The notes under the pieces are model-generated. The model had not been told where the DNA came from. It searched no databases and saw only the letters and a list, made by a program, of their open reading frames with translations. Below are positions 1-13,100 of a DNA stretch of 64,000 nucleotides, piece by piece (position 1 is the stretch's first letter; every line of letters starts with the position of its first letter). This DNA comes from Ehretia macrophylla. Its lineage: Eukaryota > Streptophyta > Magnoliopsida > Boraginales > Ehretiaceae. The position numbers and the translations under genes are program-made. The stretch spans positions 28,049,498 through 28,113,497 of the forward strand of contig CM075767.1 in the NCBI GenBank assembly GCA_037974665.1. The letters run 5' to 3'.

Positions 1-1710
<1,710 letters not shown>

Positions 1711-2437
1711 ACCGAAGAACCTAAAGAGATGTTGGTATAATATGGGGTCTCCCCCTCCAACGGGATCAGAAAAGGTTGTATTAAAGTTTCAATCAGTTAA
1801 TAACATGGTAATTGCCCTTGCCAATACCGGAAGTGATAATAAAAGTGGGAATGTTGTCACTAGAATAGACCACACAAATAAGGGTAATCTATGCATAGTC
1901 ATTCCAGGTCCACACATGTTGGAGATGGTTGTTATAAAATTGATAGAACCTAAAATGGATGAAACACTAGATAGATGAAGACTAGAAATTTCTGAATCAA
2001 CTGCTCCTCCAGAATGGCTGGTAATACCACTTAAGGGTGGATAGACCGTCCACCTAGTTCCGCTACCCACTTCTACTAAGGCTGGGCTTAATAAGAGCAA
2101 AAGACTTGGTGGCAACAACCAGAATGAAATATGATTTAATTGTGGAAATGCCATGTCAGGCGCACATATCAAAATCGGAACAGACCAATTACCAAATCCA
2201 CCTATCATCGCCGGCAAAACCATAAAAAAAGATCATTAAAAAAGCCTGAGTCGTTATTAAAACATTATAAAGTTGATGATTCCCACCAAGAATTTGATCG
2301 CCAGGTCGTGCTAATTCCATACAAATTAGTATTGAGAAACATGTGCCCATCACTCCAGCAATAGCACCGAAGATGAAATATAGAGTCCCTAGATCCTTGT
2401 GGTTAGTGGAGAACAGCCATCGAACCGGATTTGTCGT
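1711..2437 (-). pseudogene. cox1: cox1 exon 1 (cytochrome c oxidase subunit 1), broken
   Basis: Minus-strand translation gives the N-terminal third of subunit 1 of respiratory complex [62 protein letters not shown] and [14 protein letters not shown], up to YQHLF and FFG at the intron. One extra A in the run at 2224-2230 (7 instead of 6) shifts the frame, so the open piece 1789-2223 is only the distal part. The apparent start is ACG at 2435-2437, where plant mitochondria often create AUG by C-to-U RNA editing; it is not a deamination product. rps10 lies 171 bp upstream on the same strand, the usual mitochondrial arrangement. Confidence 0.93.
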
Positions 2438-2608
2438 AAATTTGAGATTATTTTGTTTCCTTCCTTATTAGATAGGGGCCCCTTAGGGAGCGGGGCATAT
2501 TTATTGAAAAAAGAGGAGTGAGGGGGGGTGGGTAAAGTCCGGAAAGCCATCACTTGATTGATGAAATTTTTTGATCCCTTTTTCCTCTCACGCTCCCCCG
2601 GTTCTGGT

Positions 2609-2718
2609 TCAGGAAAAGGTCAAGGCAAAGATCTTACTTTGAAGCAATCTATGGAGTTTTCCCTTATCCGAACGGGTCTTGCAAGAAAATAGGATTTCAT
2701 ATTGAGCACCAAATATAC
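2609..2718 (-). pseudogene. rps10: rps10 exon 2 (mitochondrial ribosomal protein S10)
   Basis: Minus-strand translation gives FGAQYEILFSCKTRSDKGKL followed by a short tail and a stop at 2609-2611, the usual C-terminal exon of plant mitochondrial S10, a small-subunit ribosomal protein. The exon start is placed near 2718 from the protein match and is uncertain by a few bases. The tail runs somewhat past the usual end, so the normal stop may be lost. Confidence 0.8.
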
Positions 2719-2760
2719 ACTATTGGGATGGGATAGCTCCTACTAGCTCTACCCCCATAA

Positions 2761-2794
2761 GAACGGCATGTGTGAGTTCCCCCGTATATGGCTC
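2761..2794 (-). ncRNA. Domain V hairpin of the rps10 group II intron
   Basis: On the minus strand the segment starts GAGCC and ends CCGTTC, with a central loop and a GAACT bulge side, forming the 34-nt catalytic hairpin typical of group II introns. Its GAGCC start and 34-nt length are canonical. Some stem positions show transitions, compatible with NUMT decay. Confidence 0.75.
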
Positions 2795-2805
2795 AAGTAG
2801 TGAAG

Positions 2806-2846
2806 GTTTGAAGACACTCGACCAATGGGAGAGGAACGAATCCTTC
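2806..2846 (-). repeat. Mitochondrial dispersed repeat copy inside the rps10 intron
   Basis: Reads 'gtttgaagacactcgacc' followed by AATGGGAGAGGAACG, close to the unit at 8110. It lies in the group II intron of rps10 directly upstream of domain V (plus-strand view), so the repeat has entered an intron. Confidence 0.65.
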
Positions 2847-3602
2847 GTGCTTGGTAAGCGTTTCGCTGTAGCCAAGCTTACTGTTATCCTATCGGCTAGA
2901 GCCTAAGCTTCGACCGCGACTGCTCGTCGCTTCTGGCCGACTTATTCCGTCACCCGATATCCAAGTCAGCACCGACAAAGATCTCTTGATTCCTCGCGGC
3001 CGGGCAGGCTTCGAAGCAAGCTACCTCTTGCCTATCTCACCCCTTTTCCTTTCTTATTATTAGGTTGATAGGTTTCTCCTTTCCCCTTTTAATAAGAAGG
3101 CTCGAATACCTCACTGTCGATCGCCTTCAGCTGGGTGAGCCTTCGCTTTTTGGATCGTCTTCTGCCCAATGCGGTACCCCCTATTTTTTGGTTCCCATTG
3201 GGTTTACCTTGTTCACAAGTTGACCCCATGGCAGCAAGAAAAGGCGATCTTGTGCTATACTCGGGTGATCTTTTTCCTACCGAGGCACGCAAACTCCCAT
3301 CGTGTCCCATATCATATTCTGTGAATCGAAAGGGGAAGCCTACTCATCTATCAGCTCATCTCATAGATCAGTGCGGTTTTACGAAGCGTCTAAGCGCAGT
3401 TCACTCACATTGATCAATCAAGAGGTTTGCCGCCACTCCTTAAGGTTACATGTTGTATCACACATTTCTTTCATTCTTTCCCACACTTCATATCTCCTCT
3501 TTCTTCGTAAGGTAATGAAAGGGCCAGGCATGGTGGGGTAGGAGCATCCAATCAGAAACCTTTTTGGCTTGACCAAGAAGTCTTATGTCCTCCGAGTCGC
3601 AC

Positions 3603-3852
3603 GACATTTTAACTGAAAGAACTTTTTGCGCAATTCATGCCCTTCCGTTTTTATGACCACAAATTGCTTCTTGATTTCCATTTGATATTGTTCCCTAGAC
3701 TTTTTATCAATATGAGGTGATCGTAACACAATATATAAGACTCGTGATTCAGGAAATCCAATCTTCCGTGTGTAAGGCGGAAGCCCCCGAAAATGGTTGT
3801 CCAAAAATGGGTGATCAAAAGATCTAATTAATATGCCTATCTTGGTGGTCGT
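3603..3852 (-). pseudogene. rps10: rps10 exon 1 (mitochondrial ribosomal protein S10)
   Basis: Minus-strand translation gives RSFDHPFLDNHF, GLPPYTRKIG, ESRVLYIVLRSPHIDKKSRE and HELRKKFF, clear plant mitochondrial S10. It stays open to the group II intron boundary at 3602/3603. The best start is ACG at 3850-3852, in the position where editing commonly makes the AUG of this gene; the first in-frame ATG at 3804 would drop the conserved N-terminus. It was probably co-transcribed with cox1 in the source mitochondrion; in a nuclear setting it should be silent. Confidence 0.9.
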
Positions 3853-4943
3853 TAGTTTTGGTGGTCTTTCTTTTTGGCTGACTCATCTTCTTGTTCTATT
3901 GATCAGAACATCCAGCAGCGCCACGCCAGTTCGGTTTAGAATTCGATGCTAAGGGCTAACCTTATCCCTCCCTCCTTTTTCTTTTCCCCCTGGCCGTGTG
4001 TGGGCCACACTTCAGAAAGGCAAAAGGGGTCGTTCACTTACTTGTGCGAGTTCCCAGCCCGCTCACGCTCCTTACCAACAACCTGGCGCTTCGCCGGAGC
4101 ACACCATACCATAGGTTTGTCCAACAACCAGTTGGTTCCTCGCCGCTGCACATTAGCAGAAAAAAGTGAGTGAATAGCCAGCCCCATGCAAGTTTCTCAA
4201 TCGATTTCCTTTATCTTGTTGCAGAAATATACAACTCAAGAAAAGAAAGGCTTTTATTATTGTGAATTAGAAAGCACTGAGAAAACTTGTATATAGAACT
4301 TTCTATCTTTATTTATTTCTATTTTTCAAGGTTAGATAAGAAATGAGTTAGAAATGAGATAGAGTATTCATCTCCGTCTCTCTTAACTAATGAAAAATAG
4401 AAATTCGCTAATTTTGGATGGGAATTAAAAGGCTCTCCTAGCCTTGCGTCAGATTGGATGAGTTTTGAAATTTGAGAAATTCTTTTTTTTAGAGAAATGG
4501 GTTTCTCTGCTATTTGAAGAATTTCGTTTGCATCTTTTTACTCATGCTCTTTGTAGAGCCAAATCCAGTCTGCAAGAATTTCTAGGTCCGAGTCCGGAAC
4601 CAGAAGTGGTAGTTGGTGTAATATCGCTGCAGACGGGGCCGCCGCCTGAGAATTAGAGCAAGAAGCACTCTCCCCCTATCTAGTGGTCAGCAGTTGAGCG
4701 GGATGAGTCGCCTTGCTTTCCGCAGGAGATCGGGGGACAGGTTCCCCCGAACCTCCCCCATCTCAATTCGAAATCGAGAGAGATCTCCTCTTTAGATTCC
4801 TAGGAATGTACAGATTCGCCCTCTGAGTCACGTAAAGGAAATACTAGAGGCGGCTCGTCTGATTCAGATAGAATCATATATCTTATTTTATTTATTTCAC
4901 TTTCACTAGAAAAACTTGATTATAGAATCAAAAAGAGTGAATA
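3853..4943. other. Mitochondrial spacer without a recognised gene
   Basis: I recognise no gene here. A 63-residue ORF on the plus strand (4465-4656) and a 75-residue one (3946-4173) show no family motif. By the usual plant order the rest of rps3 and rpl16 would be expected near here, but rps3 breaks off after its first codons, so the source mitochondrial genome (or the NUMT) was rearranged. Confidence 0.5.
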
Positions 4944-4970
4944 TGAAATTGGATTTCCTTTTCGCCCCAT
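4944..4970 (-). pseudogene. rps3: First codons of mitochondrial rps3
   Basis: Minus strand from ATG at 4970 reads MGRKGNPIS, the start of plant mitochondrial ribosomal protein S3, placed just after rps19 as in the usual rps19-rps3 cluster. After about nine codons the similarity stops and unrelated sequence follows, so this is a 5' stub left by recombination. Confidence 0.6.
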
Positions 4971-4983
4971 ATGCTCTTAGACT

Positions 4984-5268
4984 TCACTTTTTTCCCCTTT
5001 TTTCTTCCCAGTTCAATATTTGTTCTCGAAGGTCTTCGTTTCCGTGTAGAAGCAAACTCTCCAAATTTATGACCAACCTTTCCTTCAGTAATCTTACAAC
5101 GAACATGAATTTTTCCTTGTAAATTCGTAGGGTGCAATCAATGAATTCCGGCGAAATAGAAGATCTACGTGACCAAATTTTCCTGTTCAAAAGAAGATCT
5201 TTCTTCTTCTTCATTCTCAAGAGGAATGCATCAACAAAACTGCCCTTCCATATAGATCGTTGTGGCAT
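4984..5268 (-). pseudogene. rps19: rps19 (mitochondrial ribosomal protein S19), frameshifted
   Basis: From ATG at 5268 the minus strand reads MPQRSIWKGSFVDAFLLR and KIWSRRSSISPEF, the N-terminus of plant mitochondrial S19. From about 5115 the S19 signal (VRCKITEGKVGHKFGEF, TRKRRPSRTNI, RKKGKK) moves to another frame, so one single-base indel near 5110-5120 splits the gene. The length is otherwise normal (~94 codons). S19 sits in the small ribosomal subunit head. The rps3 start follows within 20 bp, as in intact clusters. Confidence 0.9.
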
Positions 5269-5619
5269 GAACTCAGAATTTCTTCACTTTGATTCTGCTT
5301 CAATTAAAGCTAGCTCCTACTCCTCCCCCTTTTCCTCCTTCATCGTCCCTGGTCCTTTCTTCGGCCACTCAAGAGACTGACTATCTCTCTCTTTCTCTCT
5401 TTATACGCAATATCTTTATTTAAGTCGAAGACTGACTACTGATTTCTACTCGTAGTTCCTCTCTTGTTAATGTACTCGTGGTACTCGGTAGTGTGCACGT
5501 ACAATAGCGCTTACGGCAGCTCGTAGCTATTTATGCATTGGAGTGCCGATATTTTTATTGCACGGTAGTTAGGAGCTCATAGTTTTTCTCGCGGTTGTAA
5601 GCTTACAACATGCTCGCAC
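5269..5619. other. Spacer upstream of rps19
   Basis: No gene recognised. rpl2 often lies upstream of rps19 in plant mitochondria, but I see no L2 motif here. Confidence 0.4.
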
Positions 5620-5763
5620 CGGTCGACTACAAAGCACATGCCTTGCTGCAGCAATGGCAACAAGGAGACGAGTCATGGTAATCTTAGCAACAGGGCTAAA
5701 CGTTTCCTCATAATCCTGCCCATATTTAAGAGTGAATTCTTTTGCTACTAAGCGAGCATTGGA
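5620..5763 (-). pseudogene. Ty1/Copia reverse-transcriptase fragment captured in mitochondrial DNA
   Basis: Minus strand from about 5760 reads ARLVAKEFT, YGQDYEETFSPVAK and TRLLVAIAAAR, the conserved N-terminal part of Copia reverse transcriptase. It is open for about 45 codons and then degenerates; no LTR, primer site or RNase H is nearby. It lies between mitochondrial genes and has no target duplication that I can see, which fits the old nuclear retroelement scraps known in plant mitochondrial genomes. It could alternatively be a post-transfer insertion that has been mostly deleted. Confidence 0.8.
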
Positions 5764-7659
5764 CCCCTCCTGTCAACCCCTTTAGAAAAGCCTTATTTTG
5801 ATTCGCAAGCCTTAGAGATGGGCCAACACTTTTTTCTTATTAATTATCCATCCATCCCACTTGTTGGGATATGCATTTTTTAATCGAATGTTTACAAATG
5901 ATAATTCGAATAGTCAAAGACGTTATTAGTCACAAAGCCTTAGACCCGATCTGCTGTAACTAATAGCGCTCTTTCTGGTACACGGAACTCCGCCCCCAGG
6001 CGGTCCTAATTCGATCCAAATTACCTTATTTGAAATACTCCATGCTCTGGTGATGAAGGTATTTTCCTAAATTCCAACATCTAAAAAGATGATTTTGACT
6101 CAAAAAATCAAGAACTTTAATTCATCATCTAGTTCTAGGTTCAGAGAGAAACCACTTTCCCTATTGACAAACCACTGCAAGCCACTCATTTTTTGCTCGG
6201 AGTAGCAAATTGAATTTCATTTTAAACACTCAAAAAAATCAACTTTTGATTGGAAGAGAGAAAACCTAATTGGGACCTTGATTGGAGAGTCACCCAAGAT
6301 ATCCAATCCAACTTCACCCAGCCCAATATATAATAAACCATGACCATCTCTCTTTTTATATTTGTTATATATAAATATAGGGCTTTCACCGCCTCCACCA
6401 ATACAGTACAACACGAATTTTGGGAGGTCTCTTTTCTTTATAATCAGAGGAGAAGCTATCTTACTTTCTTGGTAGTGTGCCTTTTAGTTTCGGTGAGGAG
6501 TGAGGCGGAAGGAACAAATGATCTTGAAACAAGATTCTTCTTCATTCAACAAAGTATCAGTAACTGATTTCAGACCAATCAGGCATTTTAGAAAATGGAA
6601 AGGAAGAGGATCCAATCGAGTAGGCATGTGGAAGACAAAAAGGGAAAGAAAGAAATGAGAAAAGGTTGTTGTTGCCAACTGCATTCCTCTCCCTATCAGT
6701 CGAGTTAATTCATACCTTGTTCTATCAAACAAGCTTGTAAACACCTTCAAATTGATTCTAGGGAGAATCAAACTCGTTCTTCGAGCATTAGAACATTTTT
6801 TTGAAAAAGTGAGAAAGCTCTCCTTCAAATATCCCATAAATAAAGGTAAGTCGGAATTGGTGAAAGTGTGAAGAACTTTTGACTTTTGGAATCGGAATAA
6901 GGGCAATTGAATTTGAATTCAAACTTAGGGCTTAAGAGCACCTTCAGCAAAGAAATTGTGAATCGCCTTGATTAGGTCGTCTTCAAAAATCTTCCAACAG
7001 TGAGAATAAAAAAGACATGGGAATCCATCAATTTAAAGGATAGGGGCGACACAGCCCCCAACCAAGGGAGTGATTACGTCCAGTATATCCCCCCTTATTG
7101 CCAACATGCTATGGTGCTCTGGGGCCATCTCGCGAAGATCTTTGATCCGAACCTTTGTATCTACTCTTTCTAAGAGTATGAACCAGCCCTTCGCTACTTC
7201 TCAGCCTCGCTATCGCATTAATTCTTGCCGGCCCTTCCAGATTCCAATTCCTTATTAAGATCGAGATCTTTTTCCATTAGACCCAATTCGGTCAAATCTG
7301 TTCCATAATATAGATTGCCCGGACCGGGCTTTCAATCTTTGGTGGGGCCGGCCGTAATGAATTATCGTTGTTCGGGAACAAAACAATAAGACTTCAAGGT
7401 TTCGCTCTCGCTCTTCGCCTAAAGACGTAACTTCGCTCTTCGATCCTTCACTATTGCAAGAATATAGCGATCGAAGAGCTATGGCTCAGTTACTTCATGT
7501 ATTACATCATATTGCCTGAAGGGGGCATGCTGCAAGAGCGTAGGAGGCGTGCCCGAAGGGCAGCGGCAGTAGTGTGATTCCAGATGCCGTCGCTAGATTG
7601 AGATCTACAGGGTGGTAGGTATTTCGACTGCCTTGTATCAGGTAAAGAGAAGGGGGTAA
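5764..7659. other. Mitochondrial-type spacer, no recognised gene
   Basis: No gene recognised. The 140-residue minus ORF at 6484-6906 has no known motif and its middle is encoded by a dispersed repeat (6685-6746). A 65-residue minus ORF at 6217-6414 is equally anonymous. AT-rich and GC-rich patches alternate as is usual for plant mitochondrial intergenic DNA. Confidence 0.5.
6685..6746 (+). repeat. Mitochondrial dispersed repeat, copy with long arm
   Basis: Contains the core CTCTCCCTATCAGTCGAG followed by 'ttaattcataccttgttc' and an arm ending in 'aagcttgtaaacacctt'. The same order recurs at 56690-56750, about 50 kb away in this window, with only a few mismatches. Confidence 0.8.
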
Positions 7660-7733
7660 TAGGCTTAGTAGGGCTCGAACCTACAATATAACCGTTATGA
7701 GCGGTACATTTTAACCACTTAAACTATAAGCCC
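7660..7733 (-). tRNA. trnI-CAU: Mitochondrial tRNA-Ile with CAU anticodon
   Basis: The minus-strand 74-mer folds as a cloverleaf: acceptor GGGCTTA with TAAGCCT, anticodon stem ACCG/CGGT around loop CTCATAA (anticodon CAT), and T arm GTAGG-TTCGAGC-CCTAC. This matches the plant mitochondrial tRNA whose C34 is modified to lysidine so that it reads AUA as isoleucine. A few D-arm bases look changed. CCA is not encoded. In a NUMT it should not function as an organellar tRNA, though all main stems are still pairable. Confidence 0.85.
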
Positions 7734-7793
7734 CTACGAATCTCTACGTGCAATTCGCTCACTTCAAGAAGAGCGTACGGAAAGAGCAGCCAT

Positions 7794-7833
7794 CTCCTTA
7801 TCAATTGAGTTACTTCATACTTTTGTTCTATCT
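7794..7833 (+). repeat. Mitochondrial dispersed repeat, degenerate copy
   Basis: Contains CTCCTTATCAATTGAG followed by 'ttacttcatacttttgtt', a mutated version of the repeat at 6685 and 56661. Confidence 0.6.
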
Positions 7834-8082
7834 ACTTCTTCTTCTTCCCAGGAATTAACAATTTGATAAAAAAAATGATTTTCTTTATTTCTATTTTTCT
7901 TATTATTGTTTATAATATATAATATTGTATATCTATTATTTATTATAAATAATATAATTGTTGCAAGCAGACCTTTTGTGACTCAAACAACCGGTACGCT
8001 TTCCGGCTCGCAAGGGCTCAAACGGGCGGGAGCTCTCTATTTTCTTGCAATGCCGACAGTTCGCCTTTAGTTTAAAGTAGAA

Positions 8083-8154
8083 GTAGAGGTTTGAAGAGGC
8101 TCGACCAATAGGAAAGGTTTGAAGATGCTCGACCGATAGGGAGAGGAATGGAGT
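8083..8154 (-). repeat. Mitochondrial dispersed repeat, two units
   Basis: Two inverse-orientation units in a row, each with 'ggtttgaag.ggctcgacc' or 'gatgctcgaccgataggg' and the second ending in AGAGGAATGG. The core is the reverse complement of CTCTCCCTATCGGTCGAG. Confidence 0.75.
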
Positions 8155-9240
8155 TTGTCCCACACTTTAGAAAAAGTCAAAAGGTATGGATGAAGTAAGA
8201 AAAAGGACATAAGGAATGAGAAAGAAAAACTTGGTTACGGGAACTGAAGGTTAGGCCGACTACTTTAGTAGAGTTATACCTAAAATAGTTTTTTCCAACC
8301 TCTTCCCTTTTTTGTCAATGTTGCCAATTCCCAGAATACTAAGCTTAACGCCCTCGTGTATACGGTTGTCCAACTACTTTCTTCCTCCGACTTCTTTAGC
8401 CACTTCCGCATCTGTCATATTTGGGAAAGGTTGCTTCGTGGTGGAGCATTTAGCAATGCCAACAGCCTGGTGAGGGCTGGCTGCCTGAGGACAGGTTAAG
8501 GCAGGGACTACTGGGCTTACTTCTCATGAGATTAGGTAAGGTAATCGGAAAGGGGCTCATAAACTGGGCGAGCGGGCTTTTGGACACACAGAAAATGGGA
8601 AGTGGATGGAGGGTGTTTCTCAGCTAGAGTTGGGGTGGGGTCGCTATAGTGGCTAGGGTGAGTCTTCCTACATGGCTAGACGCCTGGTTCTAGACAAAGT
8701 TACGGGGGTTACCGCCACATCTTTTCCCGATAGACTCGAAGCTCTTCATAGTCAATCGGGATAGAAAATCTACTCTCAAAAAGAGACAGACTAGAAATGA
8801 CAGAGGAAGGTATTCGGTTTAAAAGAAATATGGCAGTCATAATAGCTTCAGTCCAAAATTGACTAAGGACAGAAGCAAGCTACAAGCATTAGCAATCGCT
8901 TTCGTTTAAATGTCAAAATCAAAGAAGAAGCAGTGAAGAAAACAAGATACTAAGTTGTTGAGCTAACTCACTATCGCTAGCGCACTACGGCTTTTCAGCC
9001 TCCTACAAGTCCTTTTATTACCTCCGCCTTACACGGACTTAAAAGAGTACCTAAGGCGTATTAGTGGTTTATTTTCAAAAGGGATTTATCTTGACCGAAG
9101 CTTTTAGATTGCTAATAACTAAGCCACTAATCACACAGCTAATAAAATCAAGTCGATCACTACTGAGACAGCTCATAAAAGTCATTTCAAGTTCAAGGGC
9201 TAAAGCTTCCCTTAAGAGAATCCCTTCGCTACACTCGACT

Positions 9241-9280
9241 TAAAAGTTTGAAGATGCTCAAACGATAAGGAGAGGAATGG
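9241..9280 (-). repeat. Mitochondrial dispersed repeat copy
   Basis: Reads 'tttgaagatgctcaaacg' followed by ATAAGGAGAGGAATGG, the same unit as at 8110-8154 in the same orientation. Confidence 0.7.
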
Positions 9281-10120
9281 CGAACTCCCTCATAAGAAAA
9301 CTCGTCAAGTAGGTCTTTCAAGCCTTTCCTTTTGTCACAAATCAGGTCTGGTAAGGTGGGGTATTTATTATCCTTAAGTATGTTTTAGCAATCTTTACTC
9401 GTCTTTCAGTACTGGCAAAACTTTTATTGAAGACCTTTCAGTACCTTTTCGTTTGGTCCCCTGCGTACCTTCTCCGCACTTACCTGTAAGCATTTCAAGT
9501 AGATAAAATCATAAAAGAAGAAATGGGAAGGAGTACTACCATTATGCACTATTATTTGAATTTGAAGGTAAATCATTCCCAGCTTGGATATGAAGGTATG
9601 GTGGGAGATTAAAATGGAGTATATTAGTCAAATAGAGGGCTCTCATGGGGGCGTAGTCCACGGCTTTAGCCTTAAGTTAGGTTGGGCTATAGATCTTGTA
9701 TTGGGTGAACCAAAGCGTTAAACATCATCGTTTAGTGACGTGCAGGGAGTAGTCGTCTTGTTGCTTATAGGTGCGACTATGTGAGTTGACAACAATACAC
9801 TGCGGTATGTGTGAGTCAATATTTTCCTTACTGATCAGAATGAGCAATTTGAATTATTCCAGACTGGTTTCCTCCTATATACCCCCGTTGATGCAGATTT
9901 CCTACCATTGAAGGAAAAAGAGAAAATTGCTAATCCCACCCACGCCGTAAATAGATGCCCTACCTGATCCATTTCAAATCCAGCCGGAGGTTTTCGAGCC
10001 TTGTTACGAACTAAAGTCCTAAAGAAAAGTGACCCCAATCCCTTCCCAGCCTAGGTCAAAGGTCTTCCAGCACTTTTTTGATTTTTCAGGGGCAGAGTCA
10101 AGTTTGTTATGGTAAGCAAA

Positions 10121-13100
10121 TGTGAGGCCCGACCTCGATTTGTGTGTGATATCTCGTTTTGTGTGCCCTAACCTAGATTTGCGTGCCTTGACCTAGGTTT
10201 AAGAGTCGTGTTTTGTTTTGTGTGCCTTGCATTGAATTACGTGCATACATTTAGGGTTGCGTGCATTTACTTGGGAAATGTGCATTTGTCTGGTAGTTCA
10301 TGCCTTATCTCGTAGTGCGTGCCCTAGACCTAGGAAAGCGTGCCCACACGCTAATCAAGAAAGCATCTTACACGAAGCACTAGATCATTAATTCATCCTA
10401 CAAACTCCACTAACTAATATTAAAATGCTAATTCAACTCACTAGAAGATTAAATTGCACCAAAAGCTAGACATTCTTATTCTTTATTCTTTATTCTTTTG
10501 CATATTCCAAGCACTCAATTAAATAATGCTCAAACAAGACAAAAAATTGAGAATTTAGCTTGCCTTGGCCGACCATGTAGGAGCTTTTGTGCATGCTTTG
10601 CATAATTCAAAATTAAACTTAGACAACCTATGACACAAAGCATAAAAAAATAACCCAAAACCTTACCCAATGCACCCAAAATCTCGACACACTCAATCAC
10701 CCATGCTTAGATGTTTCAAATTATGCTCTTGAAGACACAAATTCTGAAATTTCAAAGCCCATAGCCGACACATGCATCAAATTCTTCAAGCTTTTCATTT
10801 TCTTTCATTCTTTCTCTGTTTCTCTCATTTTCTCTCACTCTCTCATTTCTTCTCTCTCTCTCTCGGCCCTAGCTGCAATTATAGACTCCATAGCTTAAGT
10901 TCATCATCCAAAGGTTCTTCAAGACATGCAAGCCACCAAGGAACTCGACCAAGCAAGCTAGAAGCAAAGAAACATGCATGCTAGCTCTTAGAACCTCCAT
11001 TCGGCCCTTAGGTATGTTGTTAGCTTCCATTTCATTTTCTTTGTGTTCTAACCACATGCACATACTAAGGACATGGTAACTAAGCTAGAAATTAGATAAT
11101 CTCAAGTTGTCTCTCGGCTAAGCAAGGAAAAAGGACGACCTTGTGCATCATCAAGAGCTTTATGCATCTTCATTGTTGTCTTGCTAAGGTGAGGGCTAAA
11201 ACTCTATTGAAAAACTTTCAAAAACCACATGCATGCCCTTAAATGTCTATTTTTATCTCTGTACTTGTGATATATGTGTGTACATGAGCTTTTGTAAACA
11301 TGCATGGCAATATATTTGGCTAGAATGGGAAGATAGGTGAAATCGCGTAAATGGACAGTCTTTGACTTGTTGGAGCGAAGTAATTTTGACCAGGTAAATG
11401 AAGTTGAACTTGCGTGAAAATTGGTAGGTGACTATTTTTGCCAGTTTTGAGCATTTTTTGCAGAAATAGATCAAAGCCAATTTTTGTCAGAAATAGACTA
11501 AGGCTAAATCGGACCCTAATGTCCTCAAAAACTACAAGTATTGAAATGTGTGCAAATCTGGACAGTTTTGCGTAGTCGCATGGTTTTGGCTATAACTCTT
11601 GAACCCGAACTCCAAATGATGCGAGGTTTGTTTTTGGATATAGTTCACTCCTTAAGATTTAATTTGACATTTTTTTCACTGGAATTGGAGATTGTTTGCT
11701 TGTCTAAATAATTGTGGGAAGACTGACCATTGCAGTGAGGTCTTCATCTAGTGATATGCTTTGAAAATTATTGTAACTTCTCTTGTTGTATTAAATGCTT
11801 GGGATTGTGGCAGTTGGATGTTGTGTGGACTGTTTTCAATGATTGAGGATGTTTAATTAATTGTTGCATGGCTTTGATTTAATTATGTGACAACTTGTGG
11901 CTTAATCGCACGGATGAGCATGAATTGAAACCCTAATGACTAGGGAAAACTCGCTAAGTGTTGATCCTATGGATATCGTGTTTAATTATGTGATTAGTAA
12001 GCTGCCCGTAGTTTCCCTTATAGCCCTAAATGTGATTCCGATGATTACATATTGACAAGTAGGCCTTTCTTGCACCCGCTCCCACGTAAACGTCGTTGCA
12101 TGTTGTATGACCTTATTATTTGATTAGGTGAACTTCGAAATGGGTTATATGACTTGATTTACATGCGTTACATGGCTGCCCGTTTAATATTCATATAACT
12201 CAATGTGCCTTACAAGAATTACCTATTATAGCATGCCTCGCTTGTTTACTTGTCAATGTGCAATCTTATGACTGCTCGGAGGCAACCTACTTTGTTGTCC
12301 TCCTAATGTGATATATTAAATGTCATAAATGTGCATTCCATACAAGGTTGCAACCTTTCATTCTGGCGTGGTAGCGTTCACACACACCGGGCGGCATCGG
12401 GCTTGCCGGTGCAACCGTGATTATTATTGTCCAATTCCCTCTCTCGCTTGGGGGCTAGACTTCCTCGGAGAGTTGGGTCGTAGGATTTCGGGGTACATCC
12501 GGAGTACACCCATTTGGCGTGATAAGTGGATGATTTGAAGTCGGCCGCAACAACTGATATTGGAAGTAAACTGAGAGCAAAAGCTCACCGTATCCTTTTC
12601 ACTATGTGTATAAGTACTCTTGCTTGGTTCCTAGAGGACCTCGGGGTTGAAAGACGGGTAATCGTGTTCTTTTACTCTTATATTACATTATGAACTTACT
12701 TGTGATATATGTCATGCTTGCAAAAAAAAAAGGGTTTTCATAAGTTGAACTGGAAAAAGAGCTTCAAAACTTATTTCTCGTTCCCCCTCGCTGAGTTCAT
12801 AAGGACTCACCCTCTTTTATCATCTCAGGTGAAGAAGACCAGGAATAGGTATCCGAGGATAACGTGCCTATTGATGACTCCTTGGAATGATTGTTTGTCT
12901 TACGTGCCTTACTTGACTATGGCCATTTTGTGAACGTTATGTTGCTTGAAGACTATTTCTTATGTTGCTTGTTGTTGTATTGTAAATGACCCTCTTTGTA
13001 ATTTGAGGTCTAATTTTGGGTTGTACTGATCATAACTTGATAGACACTATTATGGTCATTTTTACTATCGCTACTGGCTAGTATCTATCACAGGCTTATG

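Larger units (their letters stand above)
2719..3602 (-). other. Group II intron of rps10
   Basis: The intron begins GTGCGAC at 3602, the GUGYG consensus of group II introns, and has a 34-nt domain V at 2761-2794 just before exon 2. It is about 880 bp, a little longer than is typical for this intron. There is no maturase ORF inside. Small ORFs across it on either strand (around 3089-3541) have no family features and are taken as chance. Confidence 0.82.
7734..10120. other. Mitochondrial-type spacer up to the Gypsy insertion
   Basis: No gene recognised. It holds four short dispersed repeat copies. A 67-residue minus ORF at 9835-10038 (containing RNKARKPPAGFEMDQVGHL) looks protein-like but I cannot place it. 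The Gypsy element starts at 10121 after the target duplication GCAAA (10116-10120). Confidence 0.5.

Noticed and set aside
4465..4656. 63-residue plus ORF as an rps3 or other ribosomal remnant
   Set aside because: Wrong strand for the cluster and no ribosomal motif.
6484..6906. 140-residue minus ORF as a mitochondrial gene or chimeric ORF
   Set aside because: No known motif, and its middle is a dispersed repeat. Left as spacer.
9835..10038. 67-residue minus ORF as an organelle protein
   Set aside because: It looks protein-like but I could match it to no mitochondrial or plastid protein that I know.
10800..10862. CT-rich stretch as a regulatory signal
   Set aside because: It is a microsatellite within the LTR, repeated in the partner LTR at about 37785-37840; nothing shows function.
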